A DNA stretch of 64,000 bases from JBBWZH01 sp035544115 (GTDB lineage Bacteria; Actinomycetota; Actinomycetes; Mycobacteriales; CADCTP01). Below the pieces are notes generated by a model. That model made no database searches, was not told the DNA's origin, and saw only the letters and a program-made list of their open reading frames with translations. Of the stretch, positions 26,403-35,178 are shown piece by piece. Where the stretch lies: positions 1,798,001 through 1,862,000 of the forward strand of contig OY970235.1 in assembly GCA_963714145.1 (NCBI GenBank). The letters run 5' to 3'. Every line of letters begins with the position of its first letter. Within the stretch, counting starts at the first letter, position 1. A program made the translations under genes and the position numbers.

Positions 26403-26745
26403 CGGGCTTTCCCTCCGTTCTCGGCGGCTTGCCAGGCTATGCCGCTGGCCCCGCCCGCTCGAACAGGCCAGCCGCGACCGCGATCGGTCACAAGGGAAGG
26501 GCGGCCAACGATCGTGGTCCGATCCGCCGCAGCAGCCCGGGGTCTGTTTGGGCTACCGGTCACCGTCATCGACCCGCTCGACGCCGACCACCCCCGGCCG
26601 CCGGCCAATTGCTCGCCGACGCCGGCTGGCTGGTGCAGAACGGGCCATGAACTGCTGGGCATTTAGGCGGTCGCCGAAACAGGCGGTCAATGGGATGGCA
26701 GCGCTCCTACCGTCGGGCATCTGACGAAACCCGGGAGAGGTGCCC
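26403..26745 (+). other. 343-bp gap with a possible frameshifted gene remnant
   Basis: Between the cupin and I36-type genes a plus-strand frame reads LFGLPVTVIDPLDADHPR (about 26545-26600). After a one-base slip near the C-run at 26590 it continues AAGQLLADAGWLVQNGP to a TGA at 26650. The two halves join into protein-like sequence, suggesting a decayed gene end, but no family is recognised. The last 30 bp contain GGGAGAGG, the ribosome site of the next gene. Confidence 0.25.
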
Positions 26746-27231
26746 ATGTTCATTCGAGGGATCGGCATTCGACGGTCCGTCCTGGTGCCGCTGGCGCTCG
26801 CGTTTGCGGTCGTGTCACTGGTCGCTGTTGCGTCACCGGTGAGCGCGTCGAACCCGCCGGGGGCCGCCGCGTCGATGTCGGCGGCGCGGTCGGCCTCGGT
26901 GCCGGCTGCTGGGGTCACAGCAGCGGCGTGGTCGTGTGCCCCTGGCTTCTTCTGTGCCTGGGACGGCCTCAACGGCACCGGCAATCCGTGCCGGTGGGAT
27001 CTCGCGGATCGGGACTGGCGCGCCACGCCGGTCGTATGTTCCTGGGCCGGCACGGCCAACGTCCAGTCGGCGCTGGACAACGGTAACGATTCGTCATTCC
27101 TTGCCGTCCAGGTTTTCACCAGCGCGAACTACCAGAACACCTTCGCCTGCCTGCGGCGAGGAGTCCCTTACAACATCACCGCAGGCGGCATCAAGCTCCG
27201 CTCGCACATGTGGGTCAACTTCTACTGCTGA
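26746..27231 (+). CDS. Secreted peptidase inhibitor I36-like protein
   Basis: 161 residues, ATG 26746 with GGGAGAGG upstream. Signal peptide SVLVPLALAFAVVSLVAVAS ending near SPVSAS. The mature C-terminal half has the compact beta-gamma-crystallin-like/I36 pattern CAPGFFCAWDGLNGTG, CRWDLADRDW and SALDNGNDSSFLAVQVF with paired Cys. Family members inhibit proteases or act as extracellular structural proteins; exact target unknown. Followed by a double hairpin terminator. Confidence 0.72.
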   Translation: MFIRGIGIRRSVLVPLALAFAVVSLVAVASPVSASNPPGAAASMSAARSASVPAAGVTAAAWSCAPGFFCAWDGLNGTGNPCRWDLADRDWRATPVVCSWAGTANVQSALDNGNDSSFLAVQVFTSANYQNTFACLRRGVPYNITAGGIKLRSHMWVNFYC

Positions 27232-27246
27232 TCCGAGCCGGTGTCG

Positions 27247-27293
27247 GGACCCACGGCTGGCCGTGGGTCCTGACCGCTTCCTCGGTAGCGGTC
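27247..27293 (+). terminator. Tandem terminator hairpins after the I36-like gene
   Basis: GGACCCACGG (27247-27256), loop CTGG, CCGTGGGTCC (27261-27270) is a perfect 10-bp stem. It is followed by GACCGCT/AGCGGTC (27272-27293) with an 8-nt loop. Confidence 0.75.
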
Positions 27294-27354
27294 GGAGTTG
27301 GGTGGTCCACTTGCCGCCCGGTCCGGGACGTTGGCGCGGTCTGGTCCTGCTCGG

Positions 27355-27726
27355 CTACTGGATGAGCGTTGTCTTCGGGCGCAGCACGCAGAACTCGTTG
27401 CCCTCGGGATCGGCGAGCACGGTCCAGGACTCGCGGCCGGTCTGCCCGACGTCGGCTCTGCGCGCGCCGAGCGCGAGGATCCGCTCGATCTCGGCATCGC
27501 GGTCGGCGGAGTTGGGAGCCAGATCGAGGTGCAGACGGTTCTTGACGATCTTCCCGTCCGTCGCCGGCATGAAGCAGATGCCCACCGCCGCGGTCACGTC
27601 GGGTCCGATGACAACTTCCCGCTCGCGCTCGGAGAGGATCCTCCAGTCCAGTACCTGGGCCCAGAACCGAGCCAGGGCCGCCAGATCGTGAGCATCGATG
27701 ACGATGTGGTGCAGCGACACGCCCAT
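27355..27726 (-). CDS. VOC-family (glyoxalase-like) protein
   Basis: 123 residues, ATG 27726. Vicinal-oxygen-chelate fold: SLHHIVIDAHDLAALARFW, VGICFMPATD and KNRLHLDLAPNSADRDAEI, ending WTVLADPEGNEFCVLRP. The metal ligands expected in the first and last strands (His6, His in RLHLDL, Glu in GNEF) are present. Family includes glyoxalases, dioxygenases and resistance proteins; the substrate cannot be assigned. Single gene. Confidence 0.85.
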   Translation of the reverse strand: MGVSLHHIVIDAHDLAALARFWAQVLDWRILSEREREVVIGPDVTAAVGICFMPATDGKIVKNRLHLDLAPNSADRDAEIERILALGARRADVGQTGRESWTVLADPEGNEFCVLRPKTTLIQ

Positions 27727-27809
27727 GACCGCCCAGTCTGCCGGTGGGGCGCCAGGGCGTAAACGTCGGCCGCGACCCTGACAGAGCGTGGTGGCACCAC
27801 TGGCCTCAT

Positions 27810-28067
27810 CTGGGTCAAGGGGTCGGGTAGGCTCGGGTCCGACGGGTCCGGGAAGTGACTTTTCCGAAGAGTCAGCTGCCGGGGTTGGGCTGGCCGCGCT
27901 GGATTTGTAGTCGCCCCCGAGTGTCCTCCCGGGCCCGTCTTTCCGGCCGCTGCGGTGTCGGCGACGAGTTGCCGGCAGACCACATCGGACAGTCGCCGTT
28001 CGAGGCAGCGCAGGGCTTCCACGGGGGTCTTGCCGGCGGCGAGCTTCCGCCGGTAGTAACCCGGCAC
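27810..28067 (-). pseudogene. IS110-family transposase C-terminal remnant
   Basis: The minus-strand frame from 28067 reads YYRRKLAAGKTPVEALRCLE, then RRLSDVVCRQLVAD and GPGGHSGATTNPA. This is characteristic of the C-terminal tail of actinobacterial IS110 transposases. The DEDD catalytic domain and the serine-containing transposase_20 domain are absent upstream, and no terminal inverted repeats are visible. I treat it as a fragment left by an old insertion or deletion between the VOC gene and the HAF gene at 28228. Confidence 0.6.
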
Positions 28068-28227
28068 GGGCCAGCGGAGGGCACCGTCGTCGCGGTGTTC
28101 CGCTGCGGGCTAGCGCCTTTGCTGGTCGGCGTCACGAAGCTGCCGGCATTTACCCAGAACTCGCTCGCTGCCCGGTTCGCGTGCGTGATACCAATACGCG
28201 GTTTGTCGTCGCAGATGGGCGGTTGAG

Positions 28228-29268
28228 ATGCGGGTAGGGCGCACGTTTGTCGTGGTTGTGGCCGTGCTGGCCGGCGTTGTGGTGCCGGCTGGGGCGGCGG
28301 TCGCGGGGCCTGCTGGCTGTAGCTGGCAGCTGGACAGGGTGTTGCCGTTGCCGGCCGGGTATCCGACCTCGGCGGTCGCTGGGGCGGACAGCGCGGGAGC
28401 GGTCGTCGTCGGCACCGCGATCGACACGAGCGTGTTCACCGACTTCCAGGCCGTGCTCTGGCGGGATGGGCGGCTGGTCGAGCTGCCGACGCCGGCCGGC
28501 TTCTCCAGCTCAGCCGCGGCCGTGAACACACGCGGTGATGTGGTCGGCGTGGTGTTCCAGGCGGGTCCGTTCATTCTCGGGCCGAACCGCCCGGTGCTCT
28601 GGCGCGGTGGCCGGATGATCGAGCTGGCCGTGCCGGCCGGCGCCGAAGGGGCGAGCCCCGCTGACATCAACAGTGTCGGGCTGATCGTCGGCGCTGCCGC
28701 GGATGCGGGGACCGCGGAGCCGCACCCGGTGGCCTGGGCCGCGGCGCTACCGTCGCTGGTACGGCGGGTGCCGGCGCCCGGCCGGTTCAACAGCGCGCTG
28801 GCGGTCACCGAGCAGGGCGTGGTGGCCGGCTTCGGCAGTTCCCCCGACCTGACGCACACGATCGGGCTGGCCGGCACGGTCGCCGGACTGCACGAGGTCC
28901 GGAGCCTCGCCGCCGGCGATTTCACGGCGATCTTCGCCGCGGACGGTCCGTACTACGCCGGCGATGAGTCGTCCCCGAACAGCCTGCCCACCGCCGTGCT
29001 CTGGCACAACGGGATCCCGCGGGCGCTGTCCGCACAACCCAGCGCGGCGCTCGGCGTGAATGCCCGCGGCGACGCGACCGGGAACAGCCTGACCGACTTC
29101 CACCCGGTGGTCTGGTCCGGCGGCACCGAGCAGCCGCTGCCGCTCGGCGCCGACTACAGGTCCGGGGCCGGCGGGGCGATCTCCGAGGACGGCGCCACGA
29201 TCGCTGGCAACGCTGTCCTGGCCGCCGACCAGACGGTGGCCCTGCCCGTCCTCTGGCGCTGCGCCTGA
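28228..29268 (+). CDS. Secreted HAF-repeat-like protein (second copy)
   Basis: 346 residues, ATG 28228. Signal peptide TFVVVVAVLAGVVVPAGAAV. The mature region has degenerate HAF-type repeats with FQAVLWRDGRLVELPTPAG, AAVNTRGDVVGVVF, PVLWRGGRMIELAVPAG, ADINSVGLIVGAA and AISEDGATIAGNA. Probably a propeller-like extracellular protein. It shares the repeat logic of the protein at 4557 but is clearly diverged, so not a recent duplicate. It lies just after an IS110 remnant. Confidence 0.75.
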   Translation: MRVGRTFVVVVAVLAGVVVPAGAAVAGPAGCSWQLDRVLPLPAGYPTSAVAGADSAGAVVVGTAIDTSVFTDFQAVLWRDGRLVELPTPAGFSSSAAAVNTRGDVVGVVFQAGPFILGPNRPVLWRGGRMIELAVPAGAEGASPADINSVGLIVGAAADAGTAEPHPVAWAAALPSLVRRVPAPGRFNSALAVTEQGVVAGFGSSPDLTHTIGLAGTVAGLHEVRSLAAGDFTAIFAADGPYYAGDESSPNSLPTAVLWHNGIPRALSAQPSAALGVNARGDATGNSLTDFHPVVWSGGTEQPLPLGADYRSGAGGAISEDGATIAGNAVLAADQTVALPVLWRCA

Positions 29269-29352
29269 GCGTGGGCGCGTGGCCCGGGCCGGCCGGTCGG
29301 TGGCGCCGGCGGGCCCGGCGGTCGTGGCGGCGCGGCACCAGTGCGGCGGATC

Positions 29353-30225
29353 ATGGCCGGTGTGGACGGTGGGTGGTGCGACCCGGACGAGATCGTCGAG
29401 GATCTGGCCTCCGGCGAGGTCGAGCGGCTCCGGCGCGGCCTCGTCAACTGGCTGGACTTCGCCAAAGACGGCGACGAGCTGGACGTCACGGCGGTGCAGC
29501 CGTGGATGCTCGAAGTGGTCTCCGAGTCGCCGCCGGCCGAGCTGGTGATCGACTTCGCCCGGCTGCTCGCCCGCTACCGATCGTTCGTTCCGCAGCCGAG
29601 CCGGTCGTACGTGGTCCGCCAGCTGGTCGAGCTCGCGGTGCGGTACGCGGTGCCGCAGGTGATCTACGAGACCTCGATCGAGATCCAGATCCAGGCCGAC
29701 AGCGGGGCGGCAGCGCGGGACGCGGTCGACTATCTGCGCGCCCGGGGGCTGTGCACGCCGCGGGAGATCGAGGCGGCGCAGCAGCTGATCGGCCATCTCC
29801 TGGAGGCGAAGCCGCCGGTCCGCCGCGCGGCCGCCGAGGCGTTGGCCGGCTGGTCGGGCACCGATGTCAAGGCGGCCATCGTCGCCGCGGTGCTACCACT
29901 GGCCGACCCCGCCGAGCGCAGCGTGCTGGAGGCCCCGACCACCCCGGCCAGGCTGCCGGCGATCTCCTGTCAGGACGTGGCAATGGACCAGGTGGAGCGC
30001 TACGCGATCGGCATCGAGCAGAACTCCGGCCGGTACTATCTGGCGATCCCCGCCACCAACGGAATGGTCGACTACTCCGAGTACTTCGAGATCGGCGCGG
30101 ACATGTTCGAGCGCTACCGCGCCGACCTCGCCAGCGCGCTGCCGTTCGTCCGCCGGTGCCGCGGCCGCCAGGAGGACCCGCGCCTGCTGTACCAGCCGAG
30201 CATCCGCCGTGGCAGCTCCACCTGA
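29353..30225 (+). CDS. Conserved hypothetical, helical N-domain with beta-rich C-terminal domain
   Basis: 290 residues from ATG 29353. The first 200 residues look all-helical and HEAT/ARM-like (WMLEVVSESPPAELVIDFA, VVRQLVELAVRYAVPQVIYE, AQQLIGHLLEAKPPVRRAAA). A compact C-terminal domain follows (IGIEQNSGRYYLAIPATNG, MVDYSEYFEIGADMFERYR). No signal peptide, membrane segment or catalytic motif. The C-terminal domain resembles small conserved actinobacterial proteins, some next to toxin genes, so an immunity-type role is one speculative possibility. Confidence 0.65.
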   Translation: MAGVDGGWCDPDEIVEDLASGEVERLRRGLVNWLDFAKDGDELDVTAVQPWMLEVVSESPPAELVIDFARLLARYRSFVPQPSRSYVVRQLVELAVRYAVPQVIYETSIEIQIQADSGAAARDAVDYLRARGLCTPREIEAAQQLIGHLLEAKPPVRRAAAEALAGWSGTDVKAAIVAAVLPLADPAERSVLEAPTTPARLPAISCQDVAMDQVERYAIGIEQNSGRYYLAIPATNGMVDYSEYFEIGADMFERYRADLASALPFVRRCRGRQEDPRLLYQPSIRRGSST

Positions 30226-30306
30226 CCGGTGCCGCCGCCTCGACGCCACGGCAGCACGCCGCCGCGCGCACCCCCGCCCGACCATGCCGCGATTCCTGGC
30301 GGTTCG

Positions 30307-30903
30307 CTATGGCCATTGGGGGCAGTGCCAGGCGTGGCGCCGCCGTTGGATGAGGAAGGGCGTGGTCGGTGGTAGCGGCCTACCCCAGACGCTGGGGCCC
30401 AGGCAGCAGGCGGCGGCGAGTCCGGCGGTGAGGCTGGCGGTGTGGCCGACCAGAACGACGGCGCGGCCGGGGTTGTCCGCGGCGATGGTGCCCAGCGCGG
30501 TCGTGATGCGGGCGAGGACCTGGTGGCCGGTCTCGCCGTCGGCGACCCGCGCAGCCAGTTGACCGTGGACGACCCAGGCGTGCAGGACGCGGGCGGTCTC
30601 GGCCCGCGTCGCCGGGTCGGTCGCGCCTTCGGCGCTGCCGATGTCGACCTCGCCCAGCGCGGGCAACGTGATCAGGTCGATCCCGAGGCCGGCAGCGATG
30701 ATCTGGCCGGTGTCCGCCGCACGGACCGCGGTGCTGGCGTAGACCCGCGACGGTGCGTGAGCGGCGAGGACGGGTACGACGGCAGCGGCTTGGGCGCGAC
30801 CGGCCGCTGTCAGCGGCGCGGCCGGTAGCGATCCGCACGCCCCGGACGTGACGTTGACCGACTCCGCATGCCGCAGGCACCAGACCCGCACCCCGACATC
30901 CAC
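30307..30903 (-). CDS. Histidine phosphatase family protein
   Basis: 198 residues, GTG 30903. Phosphoglycerate-mutase-like fold with catalytic RHAES near the N-terminus (WCLRHAESVNV), the second Arg region at PSRVYASTAVRAADTGQIIA, and the second catalytic His in VVLVGHTASLTAG. The acid residue is probably in LPALGEVDIGSAEG. The substrate is not deducible; typical members dephosphorylate sugar phosphates or small metabolites. Single gene. Confidence 0.86.
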   Translation of the reverse strand: MDVGVRVWCLRHAESVNVTSGACGSLPAAPLTAAGRAQAAAVVPVLAAHAPSRVYASTAVRAADTGQIIAAGLGIDLITLPALGEVDIGSAEGATDPATRAETARVLHAWVVHGQLAARVADGETGHQVLARITTALGTIAADNPGRAVVLVGHTASLTAGLAAACCLGPSVWGRPLPPTTPFLIQRRRHAWHCPQWP

Positions 30904-31021
30904 ACCGCCACGATCCCACCCGAACCGACCACCGACCAGCCGGTCTGTCAGGTCCTGCGGCGCGGACTGCCAGTGGTCGCACCGCCGCGTCCGGAGCCCG
31001 GACCATCGGTGAATCCAGGCT

Positions 31022-31055
31022 GAGCGCCCGGCGGCCCACCTACCGCCGGGCGCTC
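31022..31055 (-). terminator. Strong terminator for the Ig-like secreted protein gene
   Basis: GAGCGCCCGGCGG (31022-31034) and CCGCCGGGCGCTC (31043-31055) form a perfect 13-bp stem with an 8-nt loop, about 20 bp after the stop codon of the minus-strand gene at 31075. It may also serve as a barrier between that gene and the phosphatase gene. Confidence 0.8.
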
Positions 31056-31074
31056 CGTCCTGCGGTGGGTCCGG

Positions 31075-32673
31075 TCAGTCGTCGGTGACGGTGAGGATGA
31101 GCGGGCCGCCGGGTACCGGCCGGGTGGTCCCGCTGGGGTATCCGTAGCTGGTCTGCAGCCGGGCGGCGTCGTCGAGCTTGAACGCGACGGTGTAGGTGCC
31201 GGGCTGGAAGCGGGTCAGGTCGATGAAGATCTCCACCGTGCCGCCGGGCCCCTCGCCGGTCCCGCCGAACTGGGTCGACACGTTCTCGCCGGCGGCGTTG
31301 AAGACGTCCGCGCCGTACCCGTTGATCGGGGCCAGCGAGGTCGTATCCACCGTCACGGCCAGCCGCAGGACGGTCCGGTTGACGAGCTCGCTGGCCTTGA
31401 CGCTGGTCGGGCTGATCGTCGCCGCCAGCGCGACCGGCGGCGTCGTGTCGGGCACCCGGGTCACGCTCAGGTCGATCGGCGGCGCGAAGTACTGGTCGCC
31501 GTACAGCGCCACGTTCCCGGCGCCGTCGACGAGCTTGATTCCGGTCACCACGCAGCGCTCCACGCCCGGGCTGATCAGCCAGGTGACGGACATGGTCCCG
31601 TCCGGGTTGGTGATCGGGTCGCCGATCAGGCCGGGGCCGCAGTTGTCGGTCCGGATGGAGAACTCGGTGATGCCGCCCCGGGCGCCGACCGGGCGGAGCG
31701 TGATCGGCACCCGCACGTTCGACCGCCAGTTGTTGACGACCCGCTGGCCGATGGTGAAGTCGGTCGCCGACAGCACCTCGTTGCGGGTGAACTGCACCGG
31801 GGCGACGCCGGGGCCGGCGCTACCGCTGCCGGTGTTGCCGGCCGCGTCGATGACCTCGATCGAGGTCACCTCCCAGCGCCCGGCCGGGCTGCCGGTCGGC
31901 ACCGTCACGCGGACGCCGCAGGTCGTGTCGGACCGGGAGAAGCCCGGGTCCTCGCCGCAGGTGAGCGTGCCGGCGCCGCCGTCGACCAGCCGGAACGGCG
32001 CGGTCACCGTGGTGCCGGTCGGCCCGGTCAATGTCAGCCGGCCCTTCCAGAAACCGGAGCCGGCGTCGGCGATCTCGACGTGGTACACGCCGCTGATTCC
32101 CGAGCCGGCGTCGAACACGATGGACTCGTCCACCGGCCCGCCCCCGACCGAGATCACGGCGGGCGCGGTGGTGTCGACCACGCCCCGGGCGACCAATGTG
32201 GCGCGCGGGCCGGCCAGCTCGCCGGCGCCGACCGTACGGGCGTTGCCGCGGTCGTCCGCCGCGGTCACCGAGACCACCCGCCAGGAGGTCAGCTCCCGCG
32301 GGCCGGCCCGCGGCACCAGGAACGGGTAGTCATAGCTCGACCGCCTGGCGTTCCCCGACACCGCGACCGTGTCGACGAAGCCGAAGTCGAGCAGCGAATA
32401 CGCGAACACCCGGGCCGCGCCGACAGCCTGGCCCCGGCTGAACTGCTGGACCGTGACCGCCCCGCTGATCTGCGCGGCCACCCGGTCCCGGTCGGTAACC
32501 GTCCAGGTGAGGTGGACGGTGGCGGTGCCGGACCGGGCATCGACCCGGTCGACGCCGAAGGCCACCCCGGCCACGGCCAGCGCCGGCCGCTTCCCCGGGG
32601 CCGCCGCGGCCGGAGTGGCCGCCAGCAGCACCGCCAACACCGGCGCCGCCGCGAACATACGCATCCATCTCAT
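31075..32673 (-). CDS. Secreted multi-domain Ig-like beta protein
   Basis: 532 residues, ATG 32673 with GGGGGGAAG close upstream. Signal peptide MFAAAPVLAVLLAATPAAAA. The mature protein is entirely beta-rich, with repeated DTTAPAVISVGGGPVDESI, DTTPPVALAATISPTSV and IEVIDAAGNTGSGSAG-type segments typical of bacterial Ig-like modules. It contains several Cys pairs (LTCGEDPG, TTCGVRV, NCGPGLIG, ERCVVTG). Likely an extracellular adhesin or structural protein; no catalytic motif or wall anchor seen. Monocistronic. Confidence 0.75.
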   Translation of the reverse strand: MRWMRMFAAAPVLAVLLAATPAAAAPGKRPALAVAGVAFGVDRVDARSGTATVHLTWTVTDRDRVAAQISGAVTVQQFSRGQAVGAARVFAYSLLDFGFVDTVAVSGNARRSSYDYPFLVPRAGPRELTSWRVVSVTAADDRGNARTVGAGELAGPRATLVARGVVDTTAPAVISVGGGPVDESIVFDAGSGISGVYHVEIADAGSGFWKGRLTLTGPTGTTVTAPFRLVDGGAGTLTCGEDPGFSRSDTTCGVRVTVPTGSPAGRWEVTSIEVIDAAGNTGSGSAGPGVAPVQFTRNEVLSATDFTIGQRVVNNWRSNVRVPITLRPVGARGGITEFSIRTDNCGPGLIGDPITNPDGTMSVTWLISPGVERCVVTGIKLVDGAGNVALYGDQYFAPPIDLSVTRVPDTTPPVALAATISPTSVKASELVNRTVLRLAVTVDTTSLAPINGYGADVFNAAGENVSTQFGGTGEGPGGTVEIFIDLTRFQPGTYTVAFKLDDAARLQTSYGYPSGTTRPVPGGPLILTVTDD

Positions 32674-32959
32674 GGGCTTCCCCCCTGGTCGTCGCCCGCG
32701 CACCAGACGGGCCGGCGAGGACACGGTAACCGGGGAGTGCGACAAAACTGGAGCTGTCTTTCCTGTCGCGCTGCCCATGCATAACCGATATGTCGATGCG
32801 GACGGCCCGGGTCACCGACCGGCGGCGCGGGAGCCCTCGGCACATCGACCTCGCGGCCCGGGGCAGGCACCCAGCGCGCGTGCTGAGGGGTGCGGTGGTC
32901 GTCGCGGAGAAGCAGATGAGCTGCATCGGGTCGGTCGGTTGGCTGGCAGGATTGGTGGG

Positions 32960-33640
32960 GTGGTTGGTCGGGAGGCGTTCACGGCGCTGGAGGCGGAAAG
33001 TGGGGCGTTGTCCGAGGTCCTGCACGGCCTCGGCGGGTCGGATTTCGAGCGCGCCACGAATTGCCCGCCGTGGGACCTGGCCGAACTCGTCGTACACATC
33101 GCGATGAGCATCCAGGTCGACGGCCCGCCACCGCCCGCGACCGCTGGCGGCACGCTGGTGCCGGCGGCTGGCTACTACCGCCGGCCCGAGCGCGACACCC
33201 GGCCGTACCGGCAGGGCAACGTCGACCGGACCCAGGAGGTCGCCGCGGCGGTCTTGCCGACCACCTCGCCCGCGCACTGGTTCGACCAGGCCCGGGCGGG
33301 CACGGTGACCATGCTGAGCCGGTGTGACCCGGGCCAGGTCGTCGACATCTCCGGCGTCGGGCCCATGACGCTGACCGACTGGGTGATCACCCGGGTCATG
33401 TCCCTGGCCGCGCACGGGCTCGACGTCGCCATCACCCTCGACCGGCCGCCGTGGACCACCCGAGCCGCGTTGACCGCGACCACGCCAGTACTCGTCGCCC
33501 TACTCGGCATGCCACCACCACCCGAACTCGGCTGGGACGACCGAGCGCTGCTGGCCGCCGGCACCGGACGCCGACCACTGACCGAGAACGAACGCCGCAC
33601 CCTCGGCCCAACCCACCTCCGGTTCCCGCTGCTCTCATAG
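32960..33640 (+). CDS. Maleylpyruvate isomerase/DinB-like (TIGR03083) protein
   Basis: 226 residues from GTG 32960, a start chosen because upstream codons are not protein-like. Pattern FERATNCPPWDLAELVVHIA and VTMLSRCDPGQVVDISGVG, then MTLTDWVITRVMSLAAHGLD, matches the mycothiol-dependent maleylpyruvate isomerase/DinB four-helix family. There the His of VVHI, Asp/Glu and His of AAHGLD bind zinc. These proteins are thiol-transferase-like enzymes in mycothiol-using actinomycetes; the reaction here is unassigned. Confidence 0.72.
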   Translation: MVGREAFTALEAESGALSEVLHGLGGSDFERATNCPPWDLAELVVHIAMSIQVDGPPPPATAGGTLVPAAGYYRRPERDTRPYRQGNVDRTQEVAAAVLPTTSPAHWFDQARAGTVTMLSRCDPGQVVDISGVGPMTLTDWVITRVMSLAAHGLDVAITLDRPPWTTRAALTATTPVLVALLGMPPPPELGWDDRALLAAGTGRRPLTENERRTLGPTHLRFPLLS

Positions 33641-33742
33641 TCGTCGAGAACCGCGAGTTCACCGTCGACGTGGTCGCGGGGGTGGCTGTGGTTTGGCCGG
33701 TGCTGTGCCCGTCGGGCTGTTCGTGTCGTGGGACGGCGGTGC

Positions 33743-34156
33743 CTACGGGGCGGGGGTGAACCGCGAGGTCCAGAGGTTGGTGGCACCGCCCTCTGCTGGC
33801 CCCGGCTGTGCAGGACCCGAGGCGAGGACTTCTCTCTGTCCGCCTGGCCATTTCACGATCACTCGGCCGGAGGCTGGTGGGCCATCCCAGCCGGCCCATC
33901 CGACGTTGGCCACCGCGCTGTCGCCGGCTTCCAGGACCAGATAGCCGGGTTCGACCCACTCCAAAGTCACCACGGTCTGCGCACCCAGGTCACCGCCGTC
34001 GAGACCGAGTACGACGAGTGCCGGCTTACCCGACAGTCGGCACGCGCGGCGGCCGATGTTCCGCGCCCGCAGCTGGCCGACCAGGCGACCCGCGGACAGT
34101 TCCCAGGTCAACGCGAACTCGACGTCCTCCGGTCGGCACTCGTCCGGCACAGTCAT
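33743..34156 (-). CDS. DUF4232-like small protein, apparently cytosolic
   Basis: 137 residues, ATG 34156. One beta-sandwich domain: CRPEDVEFALTWELSAGRLV, RARNIGRRACRLSGKPALVV and VVTLEWVEPGYLVLEAGDSA, with two Cys that could pair. The layout resembles DUF4232 domains of actinomycete lipoproteins, but there is no signal peptide or lipobox. Function unknown. Confidence 0.6.
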   Translation of the reverse strand: MTVPDECRPEDVEFALTWELSAGRLVGQLRARNIGRRACRLSGKPALVVLGLDGGDLGAQTVVTLEWVEPGYLVLEAGDSAVANVGWAGWDGPPASGRVIVKWPGGQREVLASGPAQPGPAEGGATNLWTSRFTPAP

Positions 34157-34330
34157 AGCTACGATCCTGGCCGGCCACGCCAGCGCTGTACACCGCGCAT
34201 TCCCGGTGTTCCACCGGCGCCGGGCGGCCCGAGCACCGGCGGAGGCGACAGCGGATCGTCGCGGTCTGCGTCGGTGGCGGCGGGCGGCGGCTGGGGGACC
34301 ACCCGGCGACGTCCCTGCCCGGTCGCGGCC

Positions 34331-35074
34331 TCAGGCTGGCAGTGACGTGCGGTAGAGCTGTTCGAGGGTGGCCCAGTGCCGGGCTTCGGCGGTTGCGTCG
34401 TGGGTGGGGTTGTCGGGCACCGCGAACCCGTGGTGCGCGGGGTAGAACTCGATGGTGTGGTGCACACCGGCGGCGGTGAGGGCGGCGTCCAGTAGGTCGG
34501 CTTGATCGGTGGTGAAGGAGTGGTCGTCGGTGGCGCCGGCTACGTAGACGGTGGCGGTGATCTGGGCCGCGGTCAGGTGTGGGCTGGCCGGGTCGTCGGC
34601 GACGGCGAGCCGGCCGCCGTGGAAGGACGCGGCGGTCGCGATCTTGTGGCCGTGTCCGCCCGCGGCGAGCAAGGACATGCGTCCGCCGAGGCAGTAGCCG
34701 GTCGTGCCGATCGCCGACCCGGTGACCTCCGGCCGGGCCAGCAGGAAGTCGATGTACGCGCCGGAGTCCGCGACGATCCGGTCATTGGTCAACGCGGCGG
34801 CCAGGCTCCCCATCCGGGCGCGTTCCCGCTCGTCGGTGAACACGGTGGCCACCTCGAACGGCGCCCACTGCCCGGCCCGGTAGTAGATGTCCGGGACGAG
34901 CGCGACGTAGCCCATGCCCGCCAGCCGGTCGGCCATCCGCCGGATCGTCTCCCGCGGCCCGCCGGCGTCGGGGAAGACCAGCACACCGGGCCACGGCCCG
35001 TCCCCCGCGGGGACATGCAGCGTCCCGCCGCACGCCCCGTCGGGCGCAGGGACCTGCACGCTCAGCCGTCCCAC
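34331..35074 (-). CDS. Dienelactone hydrolase family protein
   Basis: 247 residues, GTG 35074 with GGGGAGG about 8 bases upstream. Alpha/beta hydrolase of the DLH type: PWPGVLVFPDAGGPRETIRR, nucleophile Cys128 in GTTGYCLGGRMSLLA, acid residue in VAGATDDHSFT and His in FYPAHHGFAVPD. DLH enzymes open dienelactones in aromatic-ring degradation, but many paralogues act on other esters. No ring-cleavage genes are nearby, so the substrate is open. Confidence 0.86.
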   Translation of the reverse strand: MGRLSVQVPAPDGACGGTLHVPAGDGPWPGVLVFPDAGGPRETIRRMADRLAGMGYVALVPDIYYRAGQWAPFEVATVFTDERERARMGSLAAALTNDRIVADSGAYIDFLLARPEVTGSAIGTTGYCLGGRMSLLAAGGHGHKIATAASFHGGRLAVADDPASPHLTAAQITATVYVAGATDDHSFTTDQADLLDAALTAAGVHHTIEFYPAHHGFAVPDNPTHDATAEARHWATLEQLYRTSLPA

Positions 35075-35178
35075 CGCGCTGCCTCCCCGGCTCCGCGAAA
35101 CTGATCTTCAGAACCTAACACCACACCCGCCATGGCTCGGTGATGATCGCGCCGGACCGGAGGTCTCGGCGACCGCCG

